DNA of 64,000 bases from Rheum nobile (GCA_027886185.1 WOAB01000719.1:744001-808000); one strand, 5' to 3'. Counted from the first letter of the stretch, positions 10,901 through 23,700 are shown. A program made the numbers and translations. The notes: generated by a model from the sequence alone, not told the origin.

Positions 10901-13149
10901 TTCAATGAATGTGTCATTAGGGACGCTGGGATCCCCTTTATGTCTCTGGATGTCCACGCGAATACGTCTCTTGAGACTCTCAATAGTTCGACGATTTCTT
11001 TTAGCGTATCTGCTCTCATGGCCTTCCCTACGTATAACTGCTCTTCCTCGCAGACGAATGGGGTCACGGACTGTTTCTCTCCTTCTGAGACTGTGGCTTC
11101 CATCCGACTTCGGACCTCTAACTCAGGCTCTCCCAACTCCTGACGCGCGGGCAACCCTGTTCCTCCCTCCAAGCTTAAGACGGGCAGGCTTTTACCCTCT
11201 AGTGCTGCTAGGTAACAGGTTCGAATTTCGGTGTGCTGCCCTTTGGCTATTCCCACACCTGCCTTAGTTGGGAACTTCAGAGCGAAATGGTAGATCGACA
11301 CCACTGCTTGGAACTTGCATAGTGAAATCCTTCCCAAGACAGCGTTGTACGCGGAAGGGGACTGGAGGACCAAGAATTCCACCTTTTCAGACCTACATGG
11401 ACCTCCTTCATCCCCGAGTATCAAATCAAGGATTATCACCCCAATGGGCTTTACCCGTTCTCCCGCGAAGCCTACCAGTGTGCAATCGGTGGGCGTTAAA
11501 CTTGCTGGATCAAGCCCCATTCTCTGAAAAGCTTCCCAATGCAGTATGTCAGCCGAGCTTCCTGTATCCACCATTACCCTCTTGACAATCTTGGTTCCCA
11601 TCTGCACATGGAGCACAAGCGGATCAGTACTTGGTATGCATGAATCTGCCAGGTCTTCTGAACTGAAAGTCATCTTCTGTTCCTCTCGCGTAGGATTCGA
11701 AATACTCATAACGGGCTTCCCGATTGGGGGTGAAGCGTTGGTTATCCTTCTCATCTCCCGCTTGCTAGGTCCTTTTGGCGTATGTCCTCTAGAGATAGTT
11801 CCTACCTGCCCGTCCGGGCGGGGAAAATTCTGCTCAACTGGCGGATAAGGTGTCGGACGTCTGGGCGTCTGCCTTGGTGGGATTGACCTCGCACGAGTCG
11901 TGGTTTTCGTTCGCGGAGGACCATGTCGTTGGCATTCTCGCTCGTCATGGGCTGTGGACTGATGGTATACACAAAACTTCTTCCCCGGCCGAGCTTGAGG
12001 AGGTGGCATATTGGTTCGCGGAGCAGGATGTCTCTGAGCGTAGGAGGGGGTCTGCTCTTGATGGTTCATCTCGATCGCGATTAGAGGCTTATCTGGTGCC
12101 TTCCCTCGCTCTCATGTCTGATGCCTACGCGGCTCCCACGAGCCTGTGTCTCTTCTTGCTGGCTCATTTCTTCTCCCGTTACTTGCTGATGGGTTAACCG
12201 CGACTGTGCTTCCGCGGGCCAGTTCTTCTGCCATTATATGCTGATTTGCCTTCTCTAGTAACTTGGTATACGAGTTAGGTGGCTTTTTACAGACACTCAG
12301 TTTGAATGGTCCATTCTTGAGTCCCTGGATGAAGGCCATACGTGCGACTTTTTCATCGAAATCATGGGCTTGGACCGCTTCCGTCGTGAATCTCTTCACG
12401 AAGGATGCGAGGGATTCTCCCTCTTTCTGCCTCACGTTTAGTACCTCTTGCATGCTCAGCCTCCTTCTCTGGGAGCATCCGAAGTGAGCCATGAAGGAAT
12501 CTGCCAACTACTGAAAACCTTCAATGCTCTTGGCCGGTAAACTGATCATCCACGTTAAAGCTGGTCCTGATAAGGTGTTGGGAAAACACTTGCACATTGT
12601 CGCCTCATCCGCCTTGCTCGCGAGCATGAGGTACTGATACCTCGACAAATGATCCCTGGGATCTTCATCTCCCGCGTACTCTTTGAACGTAGGAATCTTG
12701 AAATCTGCTGGGGGAGATGCCAGGACTATATGGTCTGCGAAGGCTGTAGAGCCGAACAACTCTAGTGGTATCCCCGGAGCAGCGTACTCTGGGTAGTATT
12801 GTGGCTCATACTCCTGATGCCTTCCTCCATAAGCATCTCTCCATGGAGAGTACTACAGACTTTCACGGGCGGCGGAGGCGCGATCTGCCTGGTAACATTC
12901 GCCATGTTCTCTGCGTGGGTATCTTGGACCATACGGCTCAGGGTACATTTGTCTTGTCTGGTGCTGTGGCAATGTTGTCTCCTTCGCGGGGAGCTCCTGA
13001 CTGGTCTTATGCCATTGGCGGAAAAGGCAAAATTGCTCCCATTCTTCGTCGTTGACAATCACTTCGCGAGTATCTTCTTTGGATGTTGCTTGGAGTGACA
13101 TATCTCCTTCCGCTACCACCGTCGGGCTCTTGTTCATCGTGAAGTTCAT
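7906..13149 (-). pseudogene. gag-pol polyprotein of the Tat element, one frame with four nonsense codons
   Basis: All coding blocks from 13149 to 7906 share one frame (1748 codons). It is broken by stops at 12853-12855 (TAG), 12508-12510 (TAG), 12112-12114 (TGA) and 10726-10728 (TGA, where relatives have Trp in NGKWRMCVDF). Order: gag capsid (SLASFVKRFTTEA region near 12400), zinc finger FCVYHQSTAHDEREC, aspartic protease with VDTGSSAD at about codon 528, reverse transcriptase with YVDD at 10422-10411, RNase H, linker, second archaeal-type RNase H (ADGA, NEAEYEAL, YSDSE), integrase HHCC zinc domain (HTRW ... CDACQ) and DDE core (MDLLGPF, TDRGPQF, ENANQ), ending RLRKYYP. The stops fit C-to-T or G-to-A changes. 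The element cannot now make a full polyprotein without readthrough. Confidence 0.93.
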
Positions 13150-13176
13150 TTTTCTGACTTAGCTGCGCGAGGACGT

Positions 13177-13193
13177 CCCCACGGTCGGCGCCA
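13177..13193 (-). other. Primer-binding site of the Tat element
   Basis: On the minus strand TGGCGCCGACCGTGGGG begins one base after the LTR end (...TTTCAACA). TGGCGCC is the usual start of the primer site in Athila/Tat elements (tRNA-Asp or tRNA-Arg type 3' end). Confidence 0.75.
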
Positions 13194-13194
13194 G

Positions 13195-13874
13195 TGTTGA
13201 AACCCGGTTTAACCCTTCGTGAAGATGTCAAGGGTCAACACACCCTCGACCCGATTTTGCTGAAGATTTATTTGTTTGTGGGAGATCCTCGACAGATTCT
13301 TCTCCTGCTTCCAGTTCGCGGACCTCTTCAGAAAAAGCCTGATAACCTTCCTCTTTGCTCAACTTCCAGATATGTCATGCTTTGCTCCCGAAGATCTTCG
13401 ACTCCACTCGGAAAAACTGTTTCTTCGGCGACCTGAAAACCCGAAGAGAGCTTCTCCGGGAGAACACCCTCCGACGCCCAAATTAGTATTGGATTCAGGG
13501 AAATGTATTTGAAAGATGAAGAGGAAAAAGGAGAAGAGAAATAAAATCGAACTCAGAGAAACCCCCAAAAGCTCTTCTGAAAAGCAGATGAAAAACTCTA
13601 GGAGCAAGAACACTGATGGAGTACCAAACTCTCTCTATTTCCACTAGCAAATGCCCGGAATTGCCTCTGCCCTTGCTCTTGGTTTGGAGTGATATTTATA
13701 GGAAAAAACTCACCTTCTCTCCTAACACCATGTGTCCGTTGCTGATTGACGGGATCCGTAACCGCATTGAAAGCTTCTTTTCTGTCAAACTTACTCTCTC
13801 TCCATAACAGAATTCTAGTAGCCCTTCATGGCTACGCGTAGGATTTGTTACGCGAAGGGTAAAAGTGCCTCCCA
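13195..13874 (-). repeat. 5' LTR of the Tat element (complete, about 680 bp)
   Basis: Bounded by TG and CA: on the plus strand it begins TGTTGAAACCC and ends GCCTCCCA. Positions 13459-13874 match the truncated 3' LTR at 2379-2794. It ends directly before the primer-binding site. Confidence 0.9.
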
Positions 13875-14850
13875 CGGTTCCTTCCATCGATTCTTTGGGA
13901 CCCAAGATTTCTTGAGGAACGAAGTCACCATTCATCCTCCCGGAGCAACTAGCATCAACACCAACTCTTTTGTCCTCGACATGTTCACCGGGAAAAGGAA
14001 CCAAAGAAGATGGAAAAGAGCAAATTTGAAAATAATTGGGAAGTTACAGAGTCTTACCACAAAGATCTCGTGTAGTAAAAAAAGGTGAGAGTGAAATTGG
14101 GGAGATAACTCTCAATTTAAGAAGATCGTCTGCACAAGGTTGGGACAAGAGACGGTTGATGTGATCTTCCATCCACCGTTCGATTGCTGCCACGTAAGAG
14201 ATCCATCAGCAGGGAGTCAAGGGCTCTCGAGGGGGCATTCTAGAAAAGAGGAATCCAGGCTCAAGCCCACTCATGCACTACTCCTCTTTTGGGGCAATTG
14301 TTGGGCCTAGAATATGAGTCAGGCCCAATTTGGGTTCAAGTGAAGAAGAGAGATCAAGATTTGGCACCAGGCCCGTCAAAAGGAAAGTGATTTTCTGAGA
14401 TCGATAGACGATATGATCAAGACAGAGAAGCCAAGGAGATCGTTAGTCGTCCCCAGCTAACATTCGAATCAGTTGCGAAGATCACGAAGATTGTTGCGCC
14501 TAAAATGCTTCCTCAACGTCTCTAAAATCATGAAGATCGGGAATTAAATGCGTGATTTTAATTCACAAACGTAAGAAAATATATATCACTTGTAAAGGGG
14601 GACAAATTAGCTATTGTTCTTCAGAAAACAAAAAAAAAAAGCATTCTTTCTCGAATGTAATCTTCATCAGATAAGATTGGAGATAAGTGTACATATTAAT
14701 TCAATTCTGGCTACTTGTTCTTGTCATTTCAATTTCCATATTCCTTGTTGAAAGACGTCGACGATCACAAGCGCTTAGCAGCAGCAGCAATGTTGCCCTT
14801 CCGGTGTGAGTGGGTTGTTGAAATTGGGGTGAGATGCGTGCGTGGCGGCA
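13875..14850 (+). mobile_element. Probable remnant of another LTR retrotransposon (3' end and LTR start)
   Basis: At 14279-14310 a purine/pyrimidine-biased run CCTCTTTTGGGGCAATTG precedes TGTTGGGCCTAGAATATG. This looks like a polypurine tract followed by an LTR start on the plus strand. TATA-like AAAATATATATCAC lies at about 14577. A short open stretch at 13875-14088 is unidentified. The right LTR end is not clear and the rest of the element is missing, so the boundary at 14850 is approximate. The Tat element lies at its left edge. Confidence 0.35.
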
Positions 14851-15109
14851 AAGGAAACCCCTCACCTCAAGTTGCAATGTGTCTGTTGCTGACGACGCTA
14901 CTCTCCCAGTCCCTCCCTGTGAATGTTTGGCCTATAGTGATTGGTGGAGTGGAGGAGATGTGTTGGACTAATGTGGTAGGTAGTATTATTATTATGTGTA
15001 GGAGGAAATAACTCAACAACAAATACAAGGTTCAAGTATACAAGGAAAGAAGAAGCAAATCTTTCTTCTTACAGTTACAGATTGTTATGTACAGCGCTGT
15101 TGTTTGTTT
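14851..15109. other. 3' flank of CAT gene 2
   Basis: No gene seen. It should contain the 3' untranslated region of the transporter gene, whose stop codon is at 15110-15112 on the minus strand. No clear polyadenylation signal was assigned. Confidence 0.4.
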
Positions 15110-18100
15110 CTAGATGTGTGGGTTGGTTGGAGTTGGACAAGACCCGTCAGATGAGGCAAGGTATATCTCTGTAGCAAGAGCCGTAGGGACGTATATTGCA
15201 TCTAGAAGCGAGCTGTGCTTTCTCCCATACAACAAGTAGACTAAGCCTCCTATCACAAGCCATACTGACACCCGGATCCATGTGCTAGTGCTGTGAGTAC
15301 ACGAAACACGCGTTTTGTATCAACACTCGGAGGTTTAAATTGCGAGTCATTACAACAAGGATACTCACCCGAGATTTATTAGCAAGTATGTGTTGACGAG
15401 AATGCACGAAACAGGTAAGAACGGAACGAATGGACAGGTGAAACCTGGAAATTTGATTATGGAGGATCAAGCTTTTCTTTTGCAAAGGAACCATGGAGAT
15501 GCTAAAAGCATGAGTAACGTACCTCCCGAATATCCAAATCTGTGGCTTCCAACATCTTGGTCAAGGCGCGCAAGGATGCACAGCCCAATCAAGAAAAGAA
15601 CACCGCCAATTCCACATAACATGAAGCGGATAAAACTGCAGTGCGACACATATATGTCAGAAAATTGGCAAACAAAAAACAAACTAGCTGGATTGAAAAT
15701 ATATCAAGTTTATAACACCTAGATATATTTTCCACAGAAGCAGAAGATGCAAGAACTACAGCACCCACACATACGGCAACTATACTCCAAGTTGCCATTG
15801 TTCGCCGTCTCTGTTGCTTTTCTTGGCCTGCAAAAACCAGGATACAACTTGATAAGTTCCTATGGCTAAATAAGCCTATGCATGTTCTTCTCTGAATAAC
15901 ATCCGCCGGCTCAGCTTCTAAGTTACCTATGGTTGTAACCTTTTCATGGACAGGAAGATCCAGCACGTGGCCTTTGTCAAGCAGACAGTCATGGTCACTC
16001 GCATCCATTGTGAATGAATCTCTATTACTATTAATATTAATATCAAGATCAGACTCGCGGGCATGATGGCCAGACCCTTCTGAAAAGGAAGCAATTGACT
16101 CCCTGAAGGATGACGGCATTGGCATCTCTTCTGGCGGTACATATCTAAGAATCAGTACTGAGATAGCTACAATGGTGAAGGCGAGCAGTGTACCGACACT
16201 GACCTGCAAAACAAGTAGTCACACTTTTTATGTATACGGTAAGATCGCGATTGTAATCTAAAACCAAGTGTAAGCTTTCGGTTAGTTCAAAAAGGTACCA
16301 TTCCAGCCAACTGTGAAACACTCATAGTGAATGCTAAGGCTGCAGCAAGAAACCCAGTTACTATTGTGCTCTTCACTGGAACTTGTGTACGTTTGTTAAT
16401 GTCCGAGAAAAACGATGGAAGTAAACCATCTCTAGCCATGGCCATCAAAATCCGGGGCTGAACAAGTTAATAAAGCGGAGTATGATACCGGTTTCTCATT
16501 TTGAATATTTTGTTTTTTGTCTTGATGTCTTCCTATGCTGATTCAAACTTATTTTAACATGACCAGGCACAAATCTCAGATGATCACATGTACCTGAGGA
16601 AGAAGGGAACCTAGTAGAGTTGCACAGAGAGCCATAACTGCTCCAGTTGTGACAACATAACTGCAAGCTCGGAACAGAATAAAACAAATCAAAGAAAATC
16701 GAGAACAGAACTGAAACAAATGAAGCGGAATGTGAGCACCAGTATTGACAGCATAGCCAACTTCACATACGCAGCCCATTCCATTCCGTAGTCAGAAAAT
16801 GCTGAGGAAATTGGAGTGTCTTCATCCATGTCGTAGTATGGTACCAAGCCAACGATGACCACCGATACTAGCATATACAGAGTGCAACATATGGATAACG
16901 CAATCCCTATACCAAGGGGCAGATCTCTTTGTGGATTCTTAACCTGTTGCCATAATCCCAAAAACAAGGAAAAGTAGAATGAAGTAAAAAATTTAGAACC
17001 TCTGGTTGCCCTCATTGCTCTTTTTTGATCCGTTTTATAAACAGCAAGTCCGACGTACCTCTTCAGCTGTGCTGGCAACTGAATCAAAACCAATATATGA
17101 AAAGAAGACAGTAGCAGAGCCCGTGAGCACACCCTTAAAGCCATACGGGAAGTACCTAAATGACAAAAAATACCGAAAATAAATTGATGGAAGAAGAATA
17201 AGAAGAGCGTTGAAACTAAAACAGCATGAGTTGCTGATTACCCACTAGAAAGCTGGTATCCTGGCCAGCCGACTTGAAAGGCAAGATACCCGCCAGCAAT
17301 AATGATGAAAACCATGCAACAGACATTCAGAGAGGTAACAACTGTTTGAACTGATGTACTCTGTAAGACCGGGAGTTTACTTGAGATTCTTGAATCTAAT
17401 TGAGAATATTGGGCAAACATTTGATTTGCAACTAAAAATGAAACTGAATAAATGATAAATTCTTTAAGATTAGATGAGGGTTTTGCTGAAATTACAAGAT
17501 AAATAGCAAGTTTACAAGTAAAAACTGAGATTGATCTTAGAGTTTAAAGACATACTTCTTTGACACCAACACACAGGAGTGCGGTGACAATGAAAACCAA
17601 TACAGCAGCACATGGGTCGACTGTAATCCCAAATATTGTATGGCGGGCCAAAAAACTTGGCAGATTATCCTCACCTCCAAAATATAATGCCTGAAAAGAA
17701 CCAATCGGTGCTTTAGTTCTTTGAACCCCAAAGTTTTGTTAGTGAAAGGACTCTCAATATCTTGACATTTGTCTTCTAAATAGTCAGGCTCTTTATATTT
17801 TCCAGGTAAACACAAGGAAGTATTTAAATGTAGAAACTCATTTTGTATAAGAATGCTGTAAAAATTTCAATTCTTGTGGACAGAATGTAGCATTGAAGTT
17901 TCATGCATCTTTTATATGACGTAAAAATGCATAAGGTCGACAAACCAGATTTGGAGATATGCCACGAGCAACAGCTGCACCACCAATAGTGTACTCAAGT
18001 ATCAACGCCCATCCGATCAGCCAAGCAGCACTGGGAAAAAATTGTTAGATGATTCTGTTATATATTCATAAGCATATGCCAAAAGTGTAAAAGAATTGGA

Positions 18101-18934
18101 AGCCAAATCAGAAAATGAAAAGAAGACAAAGAACGGAGAGCATTTTTTAGAAGACCATATGAGACCTTCACTCTAAAGGCAGAAAAGTGAGATAATACAT
18201 TCAGAGGAAATTCTCACAGAGGTGAGTTGTGAATTACCCTTCTCCAACACAAATGTATGAATAATGATAAGCACTCCCAGCAGAAGGGCAACGGCAAGCA
18301 AGCTCCGCGTAACAAAATGCAGACAAGGCAGCCGCTATACCGGCAATCAGAAAAGCAATTGTAAGAGCTGGACCCGAGTCTTCTCTTGCAACAGTGCCCA
18401 CTAGAATATAGACTCCGGCACCAATTGTTGCACCGACTCCTGATAAATCAGGATACATAAACACATAGTTAATCCCAAACCTATAATTCTAGGAAGGGAA
18501 TGCTTCTTGTCGCCACCAGATTATAGAAAAATTAACTTGTAATGGCGTTCTGAAAAAGAAAATAACAAAACATGTGGGCATATAACAGGGAAGTTTTGCA
18601 CAAAGAGCTACCGTCAATAACCATAAAACATACAAGCTCCTAGCAAAAATGTTGGAATACAAGCAACAGTCTCATCCATTCTTATCTCAAATATATCAAG
18701 AAAGTAATATCAGAGTTACTATGAACCTCAACTGAATCTTACAGATTAAAATCCAAGTCAAGGACCATAAAAGGATTAAGAAGAAATACCAATGGCTATA
18801 AGATCAGGAGCAACCAATCTCCTAGCCAATTCATGCCCATTTCTCCTCAGATAAATTGAGTCAACTTGCTTCCTCCTAAACAAGCTCCTCAACCCCAATG
18901 ACCATCGCCCACCCAAGTTCTTCTGCATTGCCAT
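15110..18934 (-). CDS. CAT: Cationic amino acid transporter, CAT2/3/4-like (gene 2, complete)
   Basis: Fourteen exons: 18934-18790, 18439-18238, 18030-17946, 17690-17556, 17360-17242, 17155-17059, 16943-16771, 16660-16594, 16457-16299, 16203-15927, 15827-15719, 15635-15523, 15444-15369 and 15290-15110. They sum to 1938 bp (645 aa plus stop), close to Arabidopsis CAT2 (about 635 aa). Signatures: FRRKQVDS, ATIGAGVYILVGT, AELACRCPSAGSAYHYSY, DSVASTAEEVKNPQRDLP, PRILMAMARDGLLPS, a variable acidic loop, then CPFVPFLPV and the tail RVSVWLVIGGLVYLLYGRKHS. About 14 membrane segments are expected. The start at 18934 (MAMQKN) sits 18 residues before LFRRKQ. It lies 13 kb from its tandem paralogue, with a young Tat retrotransposon between them. 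Substrate and membrane (tonoplast or plasma) cannot be told from sequence. Confidence 0.95.
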
Positions 18935-19588
18935 TAAATTATTGTTACAAAAAAGAATCAAGTTTTGATTTGAGGGTTTTTCTCGTTAGACATTCAACTG
19001 TCAATCAGAAGCAATCCGTCTATAATGTACCCATTTGTGATCCGCTCACTACCACAGGACTCACTATCTTTGAGGATCCGTGTAAAAGAGCAGAAAATGA
19101 AATAGAAGAAGAAAAAGATGTGAAGAAGGCAGTATAAATGAGAGGGTGGATAGGGTTTCAAATGAGAGATTGATTGAGACATTGACATTTCAAAAAAGAG
19201 ATTCCAACTACGTGGAGAGAACTAACTTTGCCTTGTGCTTCATCTCCTCCCTCTGTGCAGCCTGAGATGGAGAATGGTTTTCTTCCATTTCCTTCTCTTT
19301 TCTCTTCTTCCATAGTTAAATTCTCGACATCTCAAACTACTCCTTAAATATCAGTTGACCACTCACACCCAAACGAATTAGTATCAGTTGACCATTATAA
19401 TTTTGAGAAAATTACACAAAACTACCTTGATTCAATATACTTTGCACAAAACTACTCTTTAAATCTTTTTTGGTCGCTTTGGATTAAATCGTATAATCTT
19501 GTATTAAAGTACTAATTTAATGCATTATTATCAAGAATCGAAACGGATCCTTTGTTCGACTTTCTAATGCATAGAATGAGTCCAATCA
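18935..19588. other. Upstream region of CAT gene 2
   Basis: No gene seen. It includes the leader and promoter side of the transporter gene on the minus strand, then AT-rich intergenic DNA from about 19390. No TATA box was assigned with confidence. Confidence 0.4.
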
Positions 19589-19786
19589 TGTTAGAAGTCC
19601 TTAACCATCCAACGAATCATAATAAAGATAACACTTCTTTAACAATATTTTATTGGAAAAAAAATACAGTGATATTATCTAAATAGTGTATTTAAATTAC
19701 AGATAATCAAATCACTACTAAACGCATTACATCTCTACGTTGATCAAGAATTGGAATATAACAAAAACAACACATGCGATGAGACC

Positions 19787-20182
19787 TATCAAACGGGTCG
19801 GGTTCGGGTTTAAGCATATAGGATCGGGTCGATTACGGGTCAAAATATGCGGGTCGATTGTGGGTCGGGTCGTTGCGGGTCGAGAGCGCCATATCAAAAT
19901 TTTATAAAATGATTATTAAAATAATATTTTAATTTAAAAAAAAATTTTAAAAAAATATTATATAATATTTTAATAACAAAATATATTATAATGGTTAATA
20001 TATAAAATAAAAACACATTTGTAATGACCCAACGGATCAATGACCCAACCCAAAAATTTTCGGGTCGAACGGGTAGGGTCACTTTTGACCCAATACTTTT
20101 CGGGTCGGGTCTCGATCCAGAAAACGCGGGTCGGATCGGGTCAGGTCGGGTTTGCGGGTCGGGTCAAAAATTGACAGCTCTA
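19787..20182 (+). mobile_element. GGGTC-rich non-autonomous DNA transposon, hAT-like (copy A)
   Basis: A 396-bp insertion flanked by direct repeats GATGAGACC at 19778-19786 and 20183-20191 (8 or 9 bp, depending on the terminus). The right end, read inward, starts TAGAGCTGTCAA, like many plant hAT ends; the left end starts TATCAAACGGGTC, so the terminal inverted repeat is imperfect. The interior is AT-rich between two arms of repeated GGGTC units. No protein. Confidence 0.6.
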
Positions 20183-20191
20183 GATGAGACC

Positions 20192-20730
20192 ATTCAACCT
20201 AAACGCAACCCCCATCAAGTTAGAAAAAAAAAGATTTTGAAATGGGAAAAACCAATTCAAAACTTCCATAAAATAAGCTTTAATGGTTTCAAACTATCTA
20301 ATCTGGTGGTTGAGTTTGGATTCATTATTAGAAACGATAAAGCAGAAATTATTCACATGAATGGTTACCGATGTGGACATAACAATATCCTAATGACTGA
20401 AGCTTTGGCTCTTAAACACCGTATCATTTATGCTAAATCACTTAATATCTCAAAACTTCAAATTGAAGGGGACAATCTTTGCCTGATTAATTCTGTTACA
20501 GACATCTGAGATTGTCTTTGAAAAATTGAAATGGTTGTCATTGATATTTTAGTCGACCTCCCATTCTTCCAAGAAGACATATTAGACATGTTTTTAGAGA
20601 GGTGAACCATATGACTGATCGAAATGCCAAACTCAACTTTTCTCCCAGAGTGTCTAACCTTTGTTTTGATTCAGAACTTCGCGTTCTCATCCGTAGGGAT
20701 GTTCTAAGCTGGTCTTCGCAAAGAAACTAA
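20192..20730 (+). pseudogene. LINE-type RNase H fragment (copy A)
   Basis: Translation gives the pattern of the RVT_3-type RNase H found at the C-terminus of plant LINEs and related host proteins: HKISFNGFK, GFIIRND, EALALKHRI, IEGDNLCLI, then in another frame RHVFREVNHMTDRNAKL and a stop at 20728-20730. In-frame stops after VTDI and a frameshift break it. Upstream LINE domains are absent. The same fragment is at 24459-24996. Confidence 0.6.
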
Positions 20731-20790
20731 GACCAAACTATTTTTTTCCTCGTAAAAAATTACATATCTAATATTATAATAATAATTTTT

Positions 20791-23700
20791 TAAATCAAGC
20801 ACTAAAGTCTATAGTACTTGACAATTATCTCAATAAGTAAACCTAAAAGTAACATTATAAAACCGAATAAAAAGAAAACAAAACTTAATAGGAAATACAA
20901 ATATATTTATTTTCTTCTTCGTACCTAAGGAAACAATGTGAGATTTCTTCAAAAAAAAAAAGACAATTTGAGGTGATTTGGTAAATGCGATTGAGAAATT
21001 CAAATCACAATTAGAATATATATTTTGTTTGTTTTATGGTCTTCTTCATGCCTAGCTAAACAATTTCTTTTTTTACTACTCATAGTTACATATATAAATC
21101 AAAATCTCTATACAACATAAAAATACATAATTAAATGTAAAACAATATAACAAATTTAAGACATTACAAATCCAAATAACATAATTCGAATATACAATAT
21201 TGTATCCACTTGAGTACCAAAACAAATATTGTATCCACCTTATTAGGATTAAATTATAAATTATTTTAATGTAATAATTTAACTAATCACTTAAAAATTA
21301 AAATATTGCTTACCTCATTCAAGTTAAAACAGGCTAATATAATGTTCATAAAACTCTCAAATCCACTACCAACATTCAAACTTAAGCACCTAATTTTAAT
21401 GCACATATTGAATTTTTCATACTTATTGTAATGTTTTTTTTCATAACTCTAAACGACTGCTTTTCAATTTTGACGTTACAAACTCCGTTTAGTTCTGCAA
21501 CCCTTCAAGTATTTTTGTGTAAATCGGAACAATTTATAGAATCTAAATCAACGAATATTGATCAACTATCAAATTCAATATAGGGAGAAAACCAAGTTAA
21601 TGGATGATTATTTGGCATGATAAGTTTGTCGCAAACACTATCTTAAAATTGTAACTGATTTGAAAAATGTGTAACATATTCCCCTATTAAATTGTCTATA
21701 ATAAATAATAATTATGTGTCACTTAAGGACAAATATTATCAATAAAAGTATACATTTTTTGAAGAAGTAATTAAGAAGATGATTAGAACATGAAAAAGTT
21801 ACCATCGAATTGCAACATCAAAAAATTGAAAAGTTCATTTATACTTATTGGTAATATACTTATATCAATGATAATTATGTCAACCTTAGTAATATTCGAG
21901 TCATTCAAACTCACTCGGACATCAACTTTGACGGGAAAGAATATATTTAAAAACGCTTGCATGATCGTTTAAACTCACTTGCACATAGCTTTTATATGGA
22001 AATATATTTCATTTTTTAAAGAAATGAACTCATTTAAGATATTAGATTAAAACATTATTTCAATTTATAGTAATATATTTTGTTGTGACCGTTACATCTT
22101 CATTACATGTTTTTAATGTCAATTAATCACATTTAAATTATAGATCGTAACTTCTTCTTTTCATATTTCAAACTCCTAATTAATTAGAGGTTGGTTTAAT
22201 GTAGATGACAAATGAATGTGAACATAAAGAGAAAATTTACCTCTATATAAAGACCATACGTATACAAGACATCCATTCCAAAAATAAAAGATCTCAATCC
22301 ATATCTCCATTTTTGTATGATTTTCTTACACTTTATTCATATAATTGCTTGGATTAGATTTTATATGGTTAGTTTATTGATATCTATTTTATGAGTTGTA
22401 ATTGACATTTTGTATGTTTATTGTTCCCCATTTTATGAAATGGAATTTGAATTGATATTTGTGTATTTTTTTGTTGATATTTTGTTCAATGACAAGTATA
22501 ATCTTGATGCTCATTCACATGAGCCAAATTGAAAGCTTAAGCTATCTTATTAGCTCTGTTCTTTTTTTCATAACACTTTTTCCCATAAATTGTTTAGCTT
22601 CAAGCCACAATGATAATATTTAATTAATTATTTTTTAAATTTTGTTGTATAATAATAACAAAGTCAATTATTACTACTCCTTAACAACTTTAAAACTAAA
22701 AATATACATTTGTCAAATGTAGATTTTTGGGTGATTTTGCATTCCCTGAGGTCATTTCCTACTGGTATCACAAAGTTGTATATGTGATCAATTGTAAACT
22801 TCTATTAGTAAAGAAAAGAGCAATATATTTTTATTCTTAAATGATAAAATTTTAACTGATCGCTGAATTATTTATATGGCTATATGCAATAACAATAATT
22901 GATTTACTAAAGTGACAGAAATAATTGAGATCATGAGTATATATGATTATCGTGGTCGATGATATTATCCACTACAAATGAAGGGTTTTTTTACAATACA
23001 TGTACTATAAAAAGTTAAATATAACTTATATTATAATATTATTTAATTATCTAAAATTATGATGCAAAATAAGAGATTTATTGAATAATAGCTTACGCAA
23101 TAAGCATTTTTTATTGCTATATGTTTACTACATACTCCATAGGAGTACAAGTTTGTATTCATATATATACATAATTGATCATCAATGATTGTTATAATAT
23201 CCTCTATCTATGATTGTAACTTCTTAACAACATTCTATATGTCAATTAATTATCGTATAACTCTTTCAAATACATGTTCATATAAAAAAATATTGTAAAT
23301 GGTGTGGATAAAATGAAGACCTACAAAATCAAATATAATAGATCATAATCTACTAAAGCTTATTACTATGTACAATCAAAGTGAGACAATGTTATCATGA
23401 GTAAATAATTTTTTTAGTCATACGATATTTGAGATCCATCTAAGAGTTGCATATAAGATGTTTGATCTACTTAAAATCGTTTTAAACATGGTGATTGACA
23501 AAATAAGAAGGCAATATATTCTAAATTGTTATTTATTCTCTACAGTAGCATCTAAGTGTGTCTTTTTCCATAAAAATGATAAATTCTCCAGCTTAACTTG
23601 GTGAATAAAAGTGAGTTGCTATTTGTGTACCTGTCATACTAAAATGTTCAAATTTATGTGAATGTTTGTGTTGTTAAAGCTGAAAATATTTAAAATAATT

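Larger units (their letters stand above)
2379..13874 (-). mobile_element. Ty3/gypsy LTR retrotransposon, Tat lineage (Retand/Grande-like organisation), 3' LTR truncated
   Basis: Order in element orientation (right to left): 5' LTR 13874-13195, primer-binding site from 13193, gag-pol 13149-7906, a 5-kb non-pol region with tandem repeats and two opposite-strand transcription units, polypurine tract about 2813-2796, and 3' LTR 2794-2379. The lineage call rests on a Tat-type gag zinc finger (C-X2-H-X4-H-X4-C), a second RNase H after the normal one, no chromodomain, and antisense ORFs between pol and the 3' LTR, as known for Grande, Retand and related elements. By eye the two LTRs differ at 5 of 416 aligned positions, so insertion was recent. 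The element separates two tandem CAT genes. A target-site duplication cannot be read because the left end is truncated. Confidence 0.9.
19589..20790 (+). repeat. 1.2-kb direct duplication, copy A
   Basis: Begins at GTTAGAAGTCCTTAACC and ends near CTAATATTATAATAAT; it recurs at 23803-25055 in the same orientation with scattered substitutions and small indels. Both copies contain a GGGTC-rich insertion with target-site duplication and a LINE-type RNase H fragment, so those insertions predate the duplication. Confidence 0.88.

Noticed and set aside
11268..12197. Plus-strand frames across the gag/protease region
   Set aside because: Shadows of the conserved minus-strand gag-pol frame.
22240..22330. 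Possible promoter (TATATAAAG) in the AT-rich spacer
   Set aside because: No coding sequence follows; expected by chance in very AT-rich DNA.
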